From the NCBI RefSeq assembly GCF_018760365.1, contig NZ_JAHIAB010000017.1, positions 1-64,000 of the forward strand: a DNA stretch of 64,000 nucleotides. The letters are read 5' to 3'. A program made the position numbers and the translations under genes. Positions 27,825 to 36,188 of the stretch are shown one piece after another (the stretch's first letter is position 1; each line of letters starts with the position of its first letter). Origin of the DNA: Pseudooceanicola endophyticus (GTDB taxonomy: Bacteria > Pseudomonadota > Alphaproteobacteria > Rhodobacterales > Rhodobacteraceae). The notes under the pieces were generated by a model. The model searched no databases, was not told where the DNA came from, and worked only from the letters and a program-made list of their open reading frames with translations.

Positions 27825-29108
27825 TCAGGTCTTGGCCGGTCGCCGCGCAAACCGTGCCGGGCGAAAGCCCTCCAGCGCAGCAAGCGCCCGGGACTCTCCC
27901 GCCATTCCGGCCGCAATCAGTTCGCCACTGCGGGCGGCCAGGGTCAGCCCCAGCATGCCGTGCCCTGCAGAGATCCAGATCGGATCCGAAGCCTCTGTCG
28001 CCGGGCCCATGAGCGGCAGACTGTCGGGCGTGCCCGGCCGCTCTCCGGCCCATTCCTGGGCAATGCGGGCGCGGGCCAGGCCCGGTAACATCCGCTGAGC
28101 CAGAGGCAGCAGAATCCGGGCGCGTTTCCAATCGGGGGCGCGGCGGAAGCCGGCGAATTCCAGCGTGCCGGCAACCCGCGGGCCACCCTGCATCGGAGTC
28201 ACGGCAATGTTCATCTCCGCCTCGATCACCGGCCCGTTCAGGGCCAGCTCTTCCGTATCGGCCAGGGTCACATTGTAGCCGCGCATCGGCTCCAGCATCA
28301 GGCGCAGGCCGATGCCCCGCGCCAGCCTGCCCGAAAGCGTCCCGGCGGCGATCACCAGCCGCGACGCGCCAAGCTGGGCGCCGTCCGCGCAATGCAGTAC
28401 GGCGCCCTCTCCCCCCCGTGAAACCCGGGTGACATTGCGGATTTCACCCTGCCCCCCCTCGGTCAGGAACAGCGCGTACAGACATTCGCAAAGCGCCCTG
28501 GGGTTTACCACATAGCTGCTTTCCGGCAGGTAGAGCCCGAAGGCGTAATCCTCGGCCAGCGCCGGCTCCATCTTCCGCAACGCGCCGCGCTCGATCAGGT
28601 CCGCCGCGATGCCGTTGCCGGCGCAGACGGCGGCCTTGTGCTTCAGCTCTTCGGCCACCGCGGGATTGCGGGTCACGTAGAGCTCGCCGCGCGGACGGAA
28701 GAGATCGGCCGCCGGCGAACGGGCGCGCAGGCGCTCCCAGGCTGGCGTCGCACCCGAAAGCAGCCAGGCCAGGTGCCGCTCGCCCGCCGCCGCCGCCTCT
28801 GGCCGTGACGCCCGCAACAGGTGTCGTGCCCAGGGCAGCATCGCCGGAATGCGCGCAGGGCGCAGCACCAGTGCTCCTTCTGGATTGCTCAGCATCCCCG
28901 GCACCTGCCGCAGGATGCCCGGCTGAGCCAGCGGCAGGGACGACCCGGTCTGGATCATCCCGCCGTTGCCCGCAGAACACGCCGCACCCGGCCCCGTGGC
29001 TTCGACCAGGGTGACCTGTGCCCCGCGCCGCAGCAGCGTCAGGGCCAGCGAAACCCCGACGACCCCGGCCCCGAGCACGAGGATGCTCTGCCCCGAGAGG
29101 TCTGCCAT
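27825..29108 (-). CDS. FAD-dependent D-amino acid dehydrogenase/oxidase (DadA-like)
   Basis: A DAO-family flavoenzyme of 427 residues. The N-terminal Rossmann motif is 'ILVLGAGVVGVSLALTLLRR' (residues 9-28), with 'EATGPGAACSAGNGGMI' after it; the C-terminal 'PIWISAGHGMLGLTLAARSG' is the second FAD contact. It sits between the second hydantoinase set and RidA, all on the minus strand with gaps of 3 and 14 bases. The likely role is oxidation of a D- or N-substituted amino acid formed by ring opening. Confidence 0.9.
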   Translation of the reverse strand: MADLSGQSILVLGAGVVGVSLALTLLRRGAQVTLVEATGPGAACSAGNGGMIQTGSSLPLAQPGILRQVPGMLSNPEGALVLRPARIPAMLPWARHLLRASRPEAAAAGERHLAWLLSGATPAWERLRARSPAADLFRPRGELYVTRNPAVAEELKHKAAVCAGNGIAADLIERGALRKMEPALAEDYAFGLYLPESSYVVNPRALCECLYALFLTEGGQGEIRNVTRVSRGGEGAVLHCADGAQLGASRLVIAAGTLSGRLARGIGLRLMLEPMRGYNVTLADTEELALNGPVIEAEMNIAVTPMQGGPRVAGTLEFAGFRRAPDWKRARILLPLAQRMLPGLARARIAQEWAGERPGTPDSLPLMGPATEASDPIWISAGHGMLGLTLAARSGELIAAGMAGESRALAALEGFRPARFARRPAKT

Positions 29109-29111
29109 GGC

Positions 29112-30965
29112 CTACTCCGCGGCCAGCCGCGGCATCGGCGCGCAGGAGAACAGACGTTCCTCCTCGATCCGCGGCGCAGTCAGGTTGAGCGGTGCGAGGT
29201 AGTGACGCAGGTAGGTCGTATCGACCCCCTCGCCACGCTCGGCCCGCAGCCTGCTCCGCTGTGTCTCGGTCGCCGCCGGATCGGGCTGCCCGTCCTCGCC
29301 CAGCACCACGCCGTAGACGTCGCGCGCGTAATCCGGCGTGATCAGCTCCAGCAGCAGATCCTGCGCCACCAGCGCCGGATCGCGCTCCAGCGCATCACCG
29401 TTGCCGGCACCGCCCGCCGAGATGTGGCAGAAGATGTCGCCCGCCTTCATCTGCACCTGTTCCATCGGCATCACCGGCAGCACGACCTGGTTTTCGCCCG
29501 GGTTCAGGATGTTGTAGCAGGGCGTGCCCGGGGCGCCGCCATCGACGCCATAGGGCAGATGATGGCGCCGGTCCGAACGCATGATCAGCCCGGCCTCGGG
29601 CGCCAGCAGCTGGTATTCCCGCACGAAGGCCGGAGCTCCGCGGAATTTTCCCGGACCGCCGGAGTTCGGCACCAGACCGTAGCGCGTCATCCGCACCGGG
29701 AACTGGGCCTCGATCATCTCGACCGGCTGGTTGGTGCCGTTGCCGCCGGGGTTGGGGATGCCATGCTCGCCATCGCGCCACGGGAAGGCCCCGCCTGAGC
29801 CCGCCAGCGTCTCGGTGCAGACGAAGGCTTCGCCGTTTATCCGTCCGGCGATCACCGGGAAGGTGACCCCGCCCTCGCCAGCCGCAGGCACCCGTTCGGG
29901 CAGGATCTGGCCCAGGGCACCAAACAACGTGTCCAGCATCCGCCAGCCCATCAGCGCCCGGGCGGCACAGGCCGCCGGCGGGCGCGGATTGACGATGCAG
30001 CCCTCGGGCGCAACCGTCCTGATCGGGTAGGTGAAACCCTCGAAATTCGGGATGTCCGCGTCGGTGACGCATTTCACCGCCAGATAGCCCGCCGCCTTGG
30101 TGAACGGGATCGGGCAGTTAATCGCCCCGCGCACCTCGTCCGAGCTGCCGGTCCAGTCGATGATGATCTCGTCGCCGGCCACGGTGATCGCCAGCTCCAG
30201 GCGGATTTCCTCGGGGGTCTCGCCCAGCCCGTCGACGTAATCGGTGAACCGGTAGGTGCCGTCGGGCAGCGCGCGGATCTCCTCGCGCATCATCTCCTCG
30301 GAACGTGCATGCATCTCTTCGATGAAATCGCGGAACACCTGCGCGCCATAGCGCATCACCAGAGCTTCGAAGGCTCGTGCCGCCGAAGTGACCGCTGCAA
30401 TCTGCGACTGCATATCGCCGATCACCATCTCCGGCAGGCGCGTGTTCAGCGCCATCATCTTGAAGAAGGTATCGTTCGCCACGCCGCGGTCGAACAGCTT
30501 CAGGATCGGGATGCGGACCCCTTCCTGATAGATCTCCTTGGCATAGACAGCGGTCGATCCCGGGGCCAGCCCACCCATGTCGGTCTGGTGGACCAGCGTG
30601 CAGGCATATCCTTCCAGTTGATCTTTCACGAAGACCGGCTTGACGATGTACACATCGGGCAGATGCATGCCCCCCGCCACATAGGGGTCGTTGAAGACGA
30701 AGACATCGCCGGGGTTCGTGTCATCCGCCGTGGCGGCAACCAGCTTCTGCATCGCGTCGGGGAACGAGCCGAGATGCAGCGCCATGGTCATGCCATGGGC
30801 GATGATCCGGCCCTTCCGGTCGCAGAGACCGGTGGAATAATCCATGGAATCCCGCACGATGGCCGAATGCGCCGTGCGCATGATGACCAGGGCCATCTCG
30901 TCAGAGATAGAGGACAGGGCATTGCGGATCACCTGAGCGGTGATGGCATCGGTGCGCTGTTTCAT
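29112..30965 (-). CDS. hyuB: Hydantoinase/5-oxoprolinase subunit B (second set)
   Basis: A 617-residue subunit B, about 77 residues longer than the copy at 24.1 kb, the difference lying mainly at the C-terminal end. 'TAHSAIVRDSMDYSTGLCDR', 'FVFNDPYVAGGMHLPDVYIV' and 'LVHQTDMGGLAPGSTAVYAK' correspond to the family landmarks. Its start overlaps the end of subunit A by four bases. The two B subunits differ clearly in sequence, so this is not a recent duplication; the two systems probably have different substrates. Confidence 0.92.
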   Translation of the reverse strand: MKQRTDAITAQVIRNALSSISDEMALVIMRTAHSAIVRDSMDYSTGLCDRKGRIIAHGMTMALHLGSFPDAMQKLVAATADDTNPGDVFVFNDPYVAGGMHLPDVYIVKPVFVKDQLEGYACTLVHQTDMGGLAPGSTAVYAKEIYQEGVRIPILKLFDRGVANDTFFKMMALNTRLPEMVIGDMQSQIAAVTSAARAFEALVMRYGAQVFRDFIEEMHARSEEMMREEIRALPDGTYRFTDYVDGLGETPEEIRLELAITVAGDEIIIDWTGSSDEVRGAINCPIPFTKAAGYLAVKCVTDADIPNFEGFTYPIRTVAPEGCIVNPRPPAACAARALMGWRMLDTLFGALGQILPERVPAAGEGGVTFPVIAGRINGEAFVCTETLAGSGGAFPWRDGEHGIPNPGGNGTNQPVEMIEAQFPVRMTRYGLVPNSGGPGKFRGAPAFVREYQLLAPEAGLIMRSDRRHHLPYGVDGGAPGTPCYNILNPGENQVVLPVMPMEQVQMKAGDIFCHISAGGAGNGDALERDPALVAQDLLLELITPDYARDVYGVVLGEDGQPDPAATETQRSRLRAERGEGVDTTYLRHYLAPLNLTAPRIEEERLFSCAPMPRLAAE

Positions 30966-33076
30966 TGCTGTGCCTCCTTGCGGGTCAGGACGATATTGCC
31001 GCCGGCATCGCAGGCTGCGGCCCAGTTCGGCGGAACCACACAGGTCGTGTCGTATTCCTCGATGATCAGCGGCCCGTCGCTCGGGGCCTCGCCCAGCGAG
31101 GCGCGGCGCAGGATCGGAGTTTCATGGAAGCCATGCGTGGCCCCGAAATAGACCCGCCGCGGGGCCGGAAGCGCGCCATCGTGGCGCAACGCGCCGCCCA
31201 TGTCGATCTGTGCGGCCTGATCCAGCGGCACTGTGCCGACGACGCGCAGGTTCACGCTCTGGATCTGCGAATTCTCGATGGCATGGCCATAGGTCTGCCG
31301 GTGCTCTGCATGGAAGGCCGCCCGCATCGCGTCGATGTCGACCTGCCCGTCGGGCTGGGTCGTCACCGGCACGCTCAGCTCGTGCGCCTGGCCGATGTAG
31401 CGCAGGTCGGCCTGGCGGGACAGGACGACGGTCTCCGCCGGGCAGCCCTCCTCGGCCATCAGCTCCAGCAGCTCCGCTTCCAGCCGACCATAGACCGCGT
31501 TCAGCATATCGGCCCCTTCGGCATCGACAGCGCCCAAGCAGGATTGCGCCATTTCCTGCTCGATCGGCGTCCGCAGCAGACCATAGGCCGAAAAAACGCC
31601 GGGATTGAGCGGGATGACCACGCGTTTCATCTCCAGCGCCTCGGCGATCTCGGCGGCCAGCACCGGGCCGTTACCACCGATCGCAAACAGGCTGAAGTCG
31701 CGCGGGTCGCGCCCCCGGAAGGTCGAGACCGCCTTGACCGCGCGCACCATCGTGCCAGCCGAAATCTGGAAGATCCCATGTGCGGCCTCCTCAAGCGAGG
31801 TACCGACCACGTCAATGACCTTGTCGCGCATGACCTCCTCGGCCAGGGCGCTGTTGAGCTTCAGCGCACCACCGACAAGATAGTCCGGGTTGATGAACCC
31901 AAGCAGGATCATCGCGTCGGTCAGGGTGGGGTTCTCGCCGCCCGCGTCATAGGCCACAGGCCCCGGATCCGCTCCGGCACTCTGCGGGCCGACGGTCATG
32001 GCTCCGGCCCGGTCGAACCCCACGATCGAGCCGCCGCCGGCACCGATCTCGGAAATGTCGATCACAGGAAGCTTCAGCGCGTGCCCGCCGCCCATCACCA
32101 GGCGCGAGGAGAGGTTGATGCCCGCGCCTACCTCGTAATCCGAAGTCTTGGAGACTTTTCCGCCTTCGACCATCGCGGCCTTGGCCGTGGTACCGCCCAT
32201 GTCCAGCGTGATGAGGTCCGGCAGGTTCTTGGAACGCGCCAGATCAGCCGCCCCGATAACCCCGGCAGAGGGGCCGGATTCAACGATGTAGGCCGGCTTG
32301 AGCGACGCCGCCTGCACTGACATGACCCCACCGTCGGATTTCATCACCTGCACAGGAGAAACCACTCCGATGCCGCGCAGCGACGCTGTGAGGCTGTCGA
32401 AATAGCGCGTCAGCACCGGCCCGAGATAGGCGTTGACCACCGTGGTCGAAGTCCGCTCATATTCGCGGATCTCAGGCAGCAGGTCCGCCGAGGCGGTGAT
32501 GAAGACGTCGGGCAGCCTTTCCCGCAGACGCTCGGTCACAGCGATCTCATGAGTCTTGTTTGCATAGGAATTGATCAGGCAGATGGCGACGGCCTCCACC
32601 CCTTCGCACGCCAGGCGCACTGCCAGGGCATCGACCTCGCCGAGCGAGAGCGGCGTCACCACCTCGCCGGCCCCCGACAAACGTTCGTCCAGCTCGAAAC
32701 GCAGGTTCCTTGGCACCAGGGGCTCGGGACGCTTGAAGCTGAGCGTATACATCTGCGGGATGCGCAACCGGCGGAATTCCAGCACGTCCCGGAACCCCTT
32801 GGTGGTGATCAGAGCGGCCTTTGCTCCGCGGCCTTCCAGGATCGTGTTGGTTGCAACCGTCGTCGCATGAACGACGCTCTCGACGCGATCTGCGGCGATG
32901 CCTTCGTCCGTCAGCACCGCTGCGATGCCACCCACAATACCCCGACCGTATTCCGATGGGGTGGTCGGGACTTTCCGGGTCAGCAGGGATCCAGCGCTCC
33001 CGGCAAAGACCAAATCGGTAAACGTCCCTCCGACATCAATGCCGATACGAAAGGTTTCATCACTTGAGGCGTGCAT
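30962..33076 (-). CDS. hyuA: Hydantoinase/5-oxoprolinase subunit A (second set)
   Basis: A 704-residue ATPase subunit. 'FRIGIDVGGTFTDLVFAGSA' opens the protein, 'VVHATTVATNTILEGRGAK' and 'TLDMGGTTAKAAMVEGGKV' follow, and 'VGPQSAGADPGPVAYDAGG' completes the nucleotide site. It heads the leftward operon hyuA-hyuB-dadA-ridA. Directly upstream lies the perfect palindrome ATGTGAAATTTCACAT, so the operon probably shares a regulator with the importer operon at 17.6 kb. Confidence 0.92.
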   Translation of the reverse strand: MHASSDETFRIGIDVGGTFTDLVFAGSAGSLLTRKVPTTPSEYGRGIVGGIAAVLTDEGIAADRVESVVHATTVATNTILEGRGAKAALITTKGFRDVLEFRRLRIPQMYTLSFKRPEPLVPRNLRFELDERLSGAGEVVTPLSLGEVDALAVRLACEGVEAVAICLINSYANKTHEIAVTERLRERLPDVFITASADLLPEIREYERTSTTVVNAYLGPVLTRYFDSLTASLRGIGVVSPVQVMKSDGGVMSVQAASLKPAYIVESGPSAGVIGAADLARSKNLPDLITLDMGGTTAKAAMVEGGKVSKTSDYEVGAGINLSSRLVMGGGHALKLPVIDISEIGAGGGSIVGFDRAGAMTVGPQSAGADPGPVAYDAGGENPTLTDAMILLGFINPDYLVGGALKLNSALAEEVMRDKVIDVVGTSLEEAAHGIFQISAGTMVRAVKAVSTFRGRDPRDFSLFAIGGNGPVLAAEIAEALEMKRVVIPLNPGVFSAYGLLRTPIEQEMAQSCLGAVDAEGADMLNAVYGRLEAELLELMAEEGCPAETVVLSRQADLRYIGQAHELSVPVTTQPDGQVDIDAMRAAFHAEHRQTYGHAIENSQIQSVNLRVVGTVPLDQAAQIDMGGALRHDGALPAPRRVYFGATHGFHETPILRRASLGEAPSDGPLIIEEYDTTCVVPPNWAAACDAGGNIVLTRKEAQQ

Positions 33077-33516
33077 TGCAGAGCCGTCCTAACTGTCCCA
33101 ATTCCTCGTGCTTGGTATAGTATGTGAAATTTCACATGCAAACGTGAAACCATGCTTCAGCCGCCTTGCCGCACGTTTTCCCAACGAATTTTCCATGCCG
33201 AGGGGGTGGCGAAAGGGGGCTCCGTCAGCCCATTTCCCATCGACACTCTTTCAAAAACAAATTATATCAGTAGGTTGAAATGCCCGCAGCGGTAGGCATC
33301 TCCTCCAACCTTCTCAGCGCCCAAATTTTGGGCCAGCGCCGACAGGCAGACCCGTTCAAAGCCGCCTCCGGGCCCCTCCGGAACGGGACCACCACGTCTT
33401 CACGGCCATGCGCTTTTACTTGTTCTGTCAGGCAAACGGATGACGTCCGCGGATGTGGTGTAGCTTACGGCCGCCATCGGGTTTCCCGGTAGGGTCGGGT
33501 TGAGAGAACCAACCCC
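33077..33516. other. Intergenic region upstream of second hydantoinase operon
   Basis: About 440 bases holding the promoter and operator of the leftward operon at its left end, an AT-rich patch near 33245-33280, and then the left flank of the IS256 remnant. No gene is recognised. I could not identify a clean IS256 terminal inverted repeat. Confidence 0.5.
33122..33137. promoter_or_regulatory. Palindromic operator, copy 2
   Basis: ATGTGAAATTTCACAT is a perfect 16-bp palindrome, 46 bases upstream of the second hyuA start codon, where a repressor would block transcription. It matches the dyad at 17465-17480 at 15 of 16 bases. Confidence 0.75.
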
Positions 33517-33813
33517 ATGATGGAGCTGCGTGCGCTTGTCGAAAAGAGTGCAGATGTCGATCTTCTGCGCGAGATGATCGGCTTCGCGGCCGAGCGAGTG
33601 ATTGAACTTGAGCTCGGCAAGAAGACCGGCGCCGACTACGGCGAGAAGAGCAGCGACCGGCTGGCGCAACGCAATGGCTACCCGGATCGGGACTGGCAGA
33701 CCCGTGCGGGCAGCGTCGAGCTGCGTATCCCGCGGCTGCGTACCGGGTTGTACTTCCCGTCTTTCCGCGAGCCACGGCGGTCCGCCGAAAAGGCCCTGAC
33801 CGCCGTGATCCAA

Positions 33814-33864
33814 GGTGAGGAGGATCAGGAAACAGCGTGGGGCGCTGTTTCCCCGACGAACGAT
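33814..33864. repeat. Palindromic mini-element (type B) inside IS256 remnant, copy 1
   Basis: A 51-base stretch not found in normal IS256 transposases. It has a perfect 10-bp stem, GGAAACAGCG (33828-33837) with CGCTGTTTCC (33843-33852), flanked by TGAGGAGGATCA before and CCGACGAACG after. The flanks match those of the second copy although the stems differ. It adds 14 codons in frame with no stop. Confidence 0.7.
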
Positions 33865-33915
33865 GTTCACGGCGTATCGACCCGCTCCATGGATGATCTC
33901 ATGCAGGCGATGGGA

Positions 33916-33959
33916 TGAGGAAGATCAGATGACCGTCCGGGGGACAGTCATCCCTACGA
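33916..33959. repeat. Palindromic mini-element (type B) inside IS256 remnant, copy 2
   Basis: A 44-base stretch with an 11-bp stem (GATGACCGTCC at 33928-33938 with GGACAGTCATC at 33942-33952, one mismatch). It starts TGAGGAAGATCAG and ends CCCTACGA, the same flanks as copy 1. It adds 14 codons net, but its first codon in the transposase frame is TGA. Confidence 0.7.
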
Positions 33960-34386
33960 ATGCGGCATCTCGAAGAGCCAGGTCAGCCGCTTGTGCGAGG
34001 AAATCGACGACCGTGTCGATGCCTTTCTGACCAAGCCCACCGAGGGAGAATGGCCTTGCCAGTGGATCGATGCGACGTATCTGAAAGTGCGCCAAGGCGG
34101 TGTTCGGGGCAGCCCTCGGACCATTTATGGATGGCTCCCGCGTGGCAAGGGCTTTTCGTTGAAATCTGGCGGCTGGTCGGCTGCGGTCATTTATTCGGCG
34201 TCTGGATTGCAGCACGATGGCTGCGCGCCCTGATGAAAGTCCGCGTGGCTGCCGCTGGTCCCGATTAATGGCGCGCGCTCGAAGCGCTCTGGTCCGAACA
34301 GGGTATCCCGGCAGCTTGTCCGTCAGATGGCCATCATCCCACCTTGCACCTCACCATCTCGTTCGGGGCGGACAGCCCCGGATGTC

Positions 34387-34696
34387 TCAGGCGGCGCGCG
34401 CCGTGTCGTAGCTGGTTCCGTTTCTCAGCAGGGCCCAGACGGTTCTCGCCATGCGGTTCGCCAGGGCGATCGCAGCCTGCTTTACGGTCTTGCGCTGCAG
34501 GCATTTCCACAGCCAGTCGTCACCGGGCTGCCCGCGCCGCCGGGCGGCAATCACCCCCGTCACGCCGGAGGCGTGCCTCTGGCACGACGCCCCGAGATAG
34601 AGCAGCCGCAGCAGCAGCAGGTCGCGGTTGCCCATCTCGGAAATCCGCCCGAGCTTCTCCTTGCCGCCGCTCGAATGCGGCTTCGGCGTCAGCCCC
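34387..34696 (-). pseudogene. IS110-family transposase, C-terminal remnant
   Basis: The minus strand reads 'GLTPKPHSSGGKEKLGRISE' followed by 'MGNRDLLLLRLLYLGASC' and 'AAIALANRMARTVWALLRNG', which is the transposase_20 C-terminal domain of IS110/IS1111 elements with the Ser-rich 'SSGGKE' active-site motif. The N-terminal RuvC-like half is missing: upstream the frame runs straight into a scrap of a flavin reductase gene near 34697. Confidence 0.75.
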
Positions 34697-34860
34697 ACCT
34701 GATCGTCTTCGGCGAAGTCATGCGCTTCGTTGATGAAGCGAAGGAACACACCGCGTCGCCTCTCGTTTACTACAAGGGATGCTACCATCAGGTTTCGGCC
34801 TGATCGGAAAACCGGACGGGAGAAGCTGTTGCATCTTCCGTCCGATCAGAAGAGCGATGC
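34697..34860 (+). pseudogene. Duplicated 3' end of the flavin reductase gene
   Basis: This segment repeats 13217-13383 almost base for base: the last 35 codons of the flavin reductase (reading 'GEVMRFVDEAKEHTASPLV' then 'YYKGCYHQVSA'), its stop and the downstream hairpin. A four-base deletion follows the stop, and a few substitutions include Arg to Cys. It is fused at its left to an IS110 remnant and has no start or promoter. Confidence 0.9.
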
Positions 34861-35162
34861 CTGAAGGTCAGGGCACTGATGGGCCTCGACGTGTGTCCTT
34901 CCGCTGTACGCCGCATGCGCGCGCTCGGTATTGTAGACAGTCATCCTCTTGCCGATGCCTTCCCCCCGAGCTGCTGATAGCTAACTTCTTCGATTTGGAG
35001 AACGACAGGGCGGGGAAGGAGCCTTTCCAGCAAGGTCGTCGAACCAGGCCATCTCTGCGGTGGCCAATCGGAACGGCCTGCTCTTCGTCAGCTTTCGCAA
35101 CCACTGCTGGCCCTGCCCAGTCGCCCCCCACCTGTATGGTGTGGGAAATCATGCGGCTGATC
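34861..35162 (-). pseudogene. Probable IS3-type integrase tail plus unassigned DNA
   Basis: On the minus strand near 34865-34945, 'RMTVYNTERAHAAYSGRTH' resembles the C-terminal end of IS3-family OrfB integrases (compare the usual 'YNxERPHxALGGxTP'). The rest of this stretch, up to the MetR-like gene, has no recognisable coding pattern. It looks like another decayed element in the 33.5-35.2 kb graveyard. Confidence 0.35.
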
Positions 35163-36065
35163 TCAGGTCGCCCCTTGCCTGCGATTGACCGACAGGGCGA
35201 TCTCGATCAGGCCCTGAATGTAGTCCAGTCCGCCGTCCTGCTTGCGGATCCCGAAGTTCAGCTGCTTCATTAGCCCGTTGGGCCCGATGCGCAGGCTTCG
35301 GACCGGCAGGTCGCACCCCTCTTCCTGGATCAGCCAGTCCGGAATGACACTGACCCCCCGCTGTGCCGCCACCAGGTGCAGCATCAGTTCCGTCGTCTCG
35401 ATCAGGGTGCGCGCGCGCGGCCGGCACTGCGCGGGGATCAGGAAATGCGTGTAGAAATCCAGAAGTTCGGTCGCGACGGGCAGCGTGATCAGGGTCTCCT
35501 CCAGAATGTCACGCGGCTGCACGAAGGGCACCTCTGCCAGCGGATGATCCTCGGGCACGACGAGGCGCAACTCGTAGTCGAAGACCGGATGGAAGCTCAG
35601 CGCAGCATTCTCTTCCGGGTCCGGGGTGATCAGCACGTCGATCTCGCGGGATTCCAGCGCGGTGATGCCGTCGAAACGGAAACCGCTGCGAATGTTGAAA
35701 TCGACCTCCGGCCAAGCCGCCAGATAGGGCCGGGTCAGGCGCATCATGAACTTGTGACAGGGATGGCAGGCCATGGCGATCCGCAACGTGCCCTTGCGTC
35801 CGCTGGCAAACTGGCGCAGCACGCGCTCGGCGTGCTCGATTTCGGGCACAAAGCGCTCGGCGATCTCAAGAAGATATTCCCCGGCCTGAGTCAGATGCAG
35901 GTTGCGCCCCTTGCGCAGCCACAATTGCAGGCCGAAACGCCCCTCCAGCTTGGACATGGCGTGACTGAGCGCAGACTGCGTTAAATTCAGTTGCTTAGCG
36001 GCAGCCGTGACGCTGCCGGTGCGGCTGACCGCCAGGAGGATCGCCAGGTGCTGCCGTTCAATCAT
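35163..36065 (-). CDS. LysR-family regulator, MetR-like
   Basis: About 300 residues from the ATG at 36065 (MIERQHLAIL), chosen by alignment with the related gene at 45966 and with MetR; two in-frame ATG codons lie upstream. The HTH is 'SVTAAAKQLNLTQSALSHAM', followed by 'SKLEGRFGLQLWLRKGRNLH'. 'GTLRIAMACHPCHKFMMRLT' matches the MetR effector domain (E. coli MetR has 'RIAIECHSC'). MetR proteins respond to homocysteine. It diverges from a MalY-type lyase gene, which makes homocysteine, and likely controls it. Confidence 0.85.
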   Translation of the reverse strand: MIERQHLAILLAVSRTGSVTAAAKQLNLTQSALSHAMSKLEGRFGLQLWLRKGRNLHLTQAGEYLLEIAERFVPEIEHAERVLRQFASGRKGTLRIAMACHPCHKFMMRLTRPYLAAWPEVDFNIRSGFRFDGITALESREIDVLITPDPEENAALSFHPVFDYELRLVVPEDHPLAEVPFVQPRDILEETLITLPVATELLDFYTHFLIPAQCRPRARTLIETTELMLHLVAAQRGVSVIPDWLIQEEGCDLPVRSLRIGPNGLMKQLNFGIRKQDGGLDYIQGLIEIALSVNRRQGAT

Positions 36066-36073
36066 ATGAAGCT

Positions 36074-36116
36074 CGCTCATGCAGACATGAAGTAATGCCA
36101 TTAGTGTTCATAATTT
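36074..36116. promoter_or_regulatory. Candidate operator between MetR-like and MalY-like genes
   Basis: The divergent region contains CATGAAGTAATG and CATTAGTGTTCATAA, an imperfect dyad of TGAA and TTCA ends in an AT-rich stretch. MetR sites are usually TGAA-N5-TTCA; here the spacing is longer (about 15), so this is only a candidate. Confidence 0.35.
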
Positions 36117-36188
36117 ATCGTGGCTATCAGTCAAGGCACCGCCCGAGAGCGCAATCTTCGGGCCGTCCTCCAACCAGCAAGGCTGACC

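Larger units (their letters stand above)
33517..34233 (+). pseudogene. IS256-family transposase, N-terminal remnant with palindromic inserts
   Basis: The first part is a clear IS256-type transposase: 'KSADVDLLREMIGFAAERV', 'LAQRNGYPDRDWQTRAGSVE', 'FREPRRSAEKALTAVIQ', then 'GVSTRSMDDLMQAMG', 'GISKSQVSRLCEEIDDRV', 'WPCQWIDATYLKVRQGG' (with the first catalytic Asp) and 'SAAVIYSASGLQHDG', after which homology stops. Three unusual stretches interrupt it: 33814-33864 and 33916-33959 are hairpin-forming, and 34096-34176 is unexplained. Relative to the usual family sequence they add 14, 14 and about 22 codons without shifting the frame, though the second begins with a TGA stop. The DDE domain is cut off, so it is inactive. 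Confidence 0.85.

Noticed and set aside
33925-34215. A 96-residue minus-strand frame in the IS256 remnant
   Set aside because: It is the antisense of the transposase remnant.
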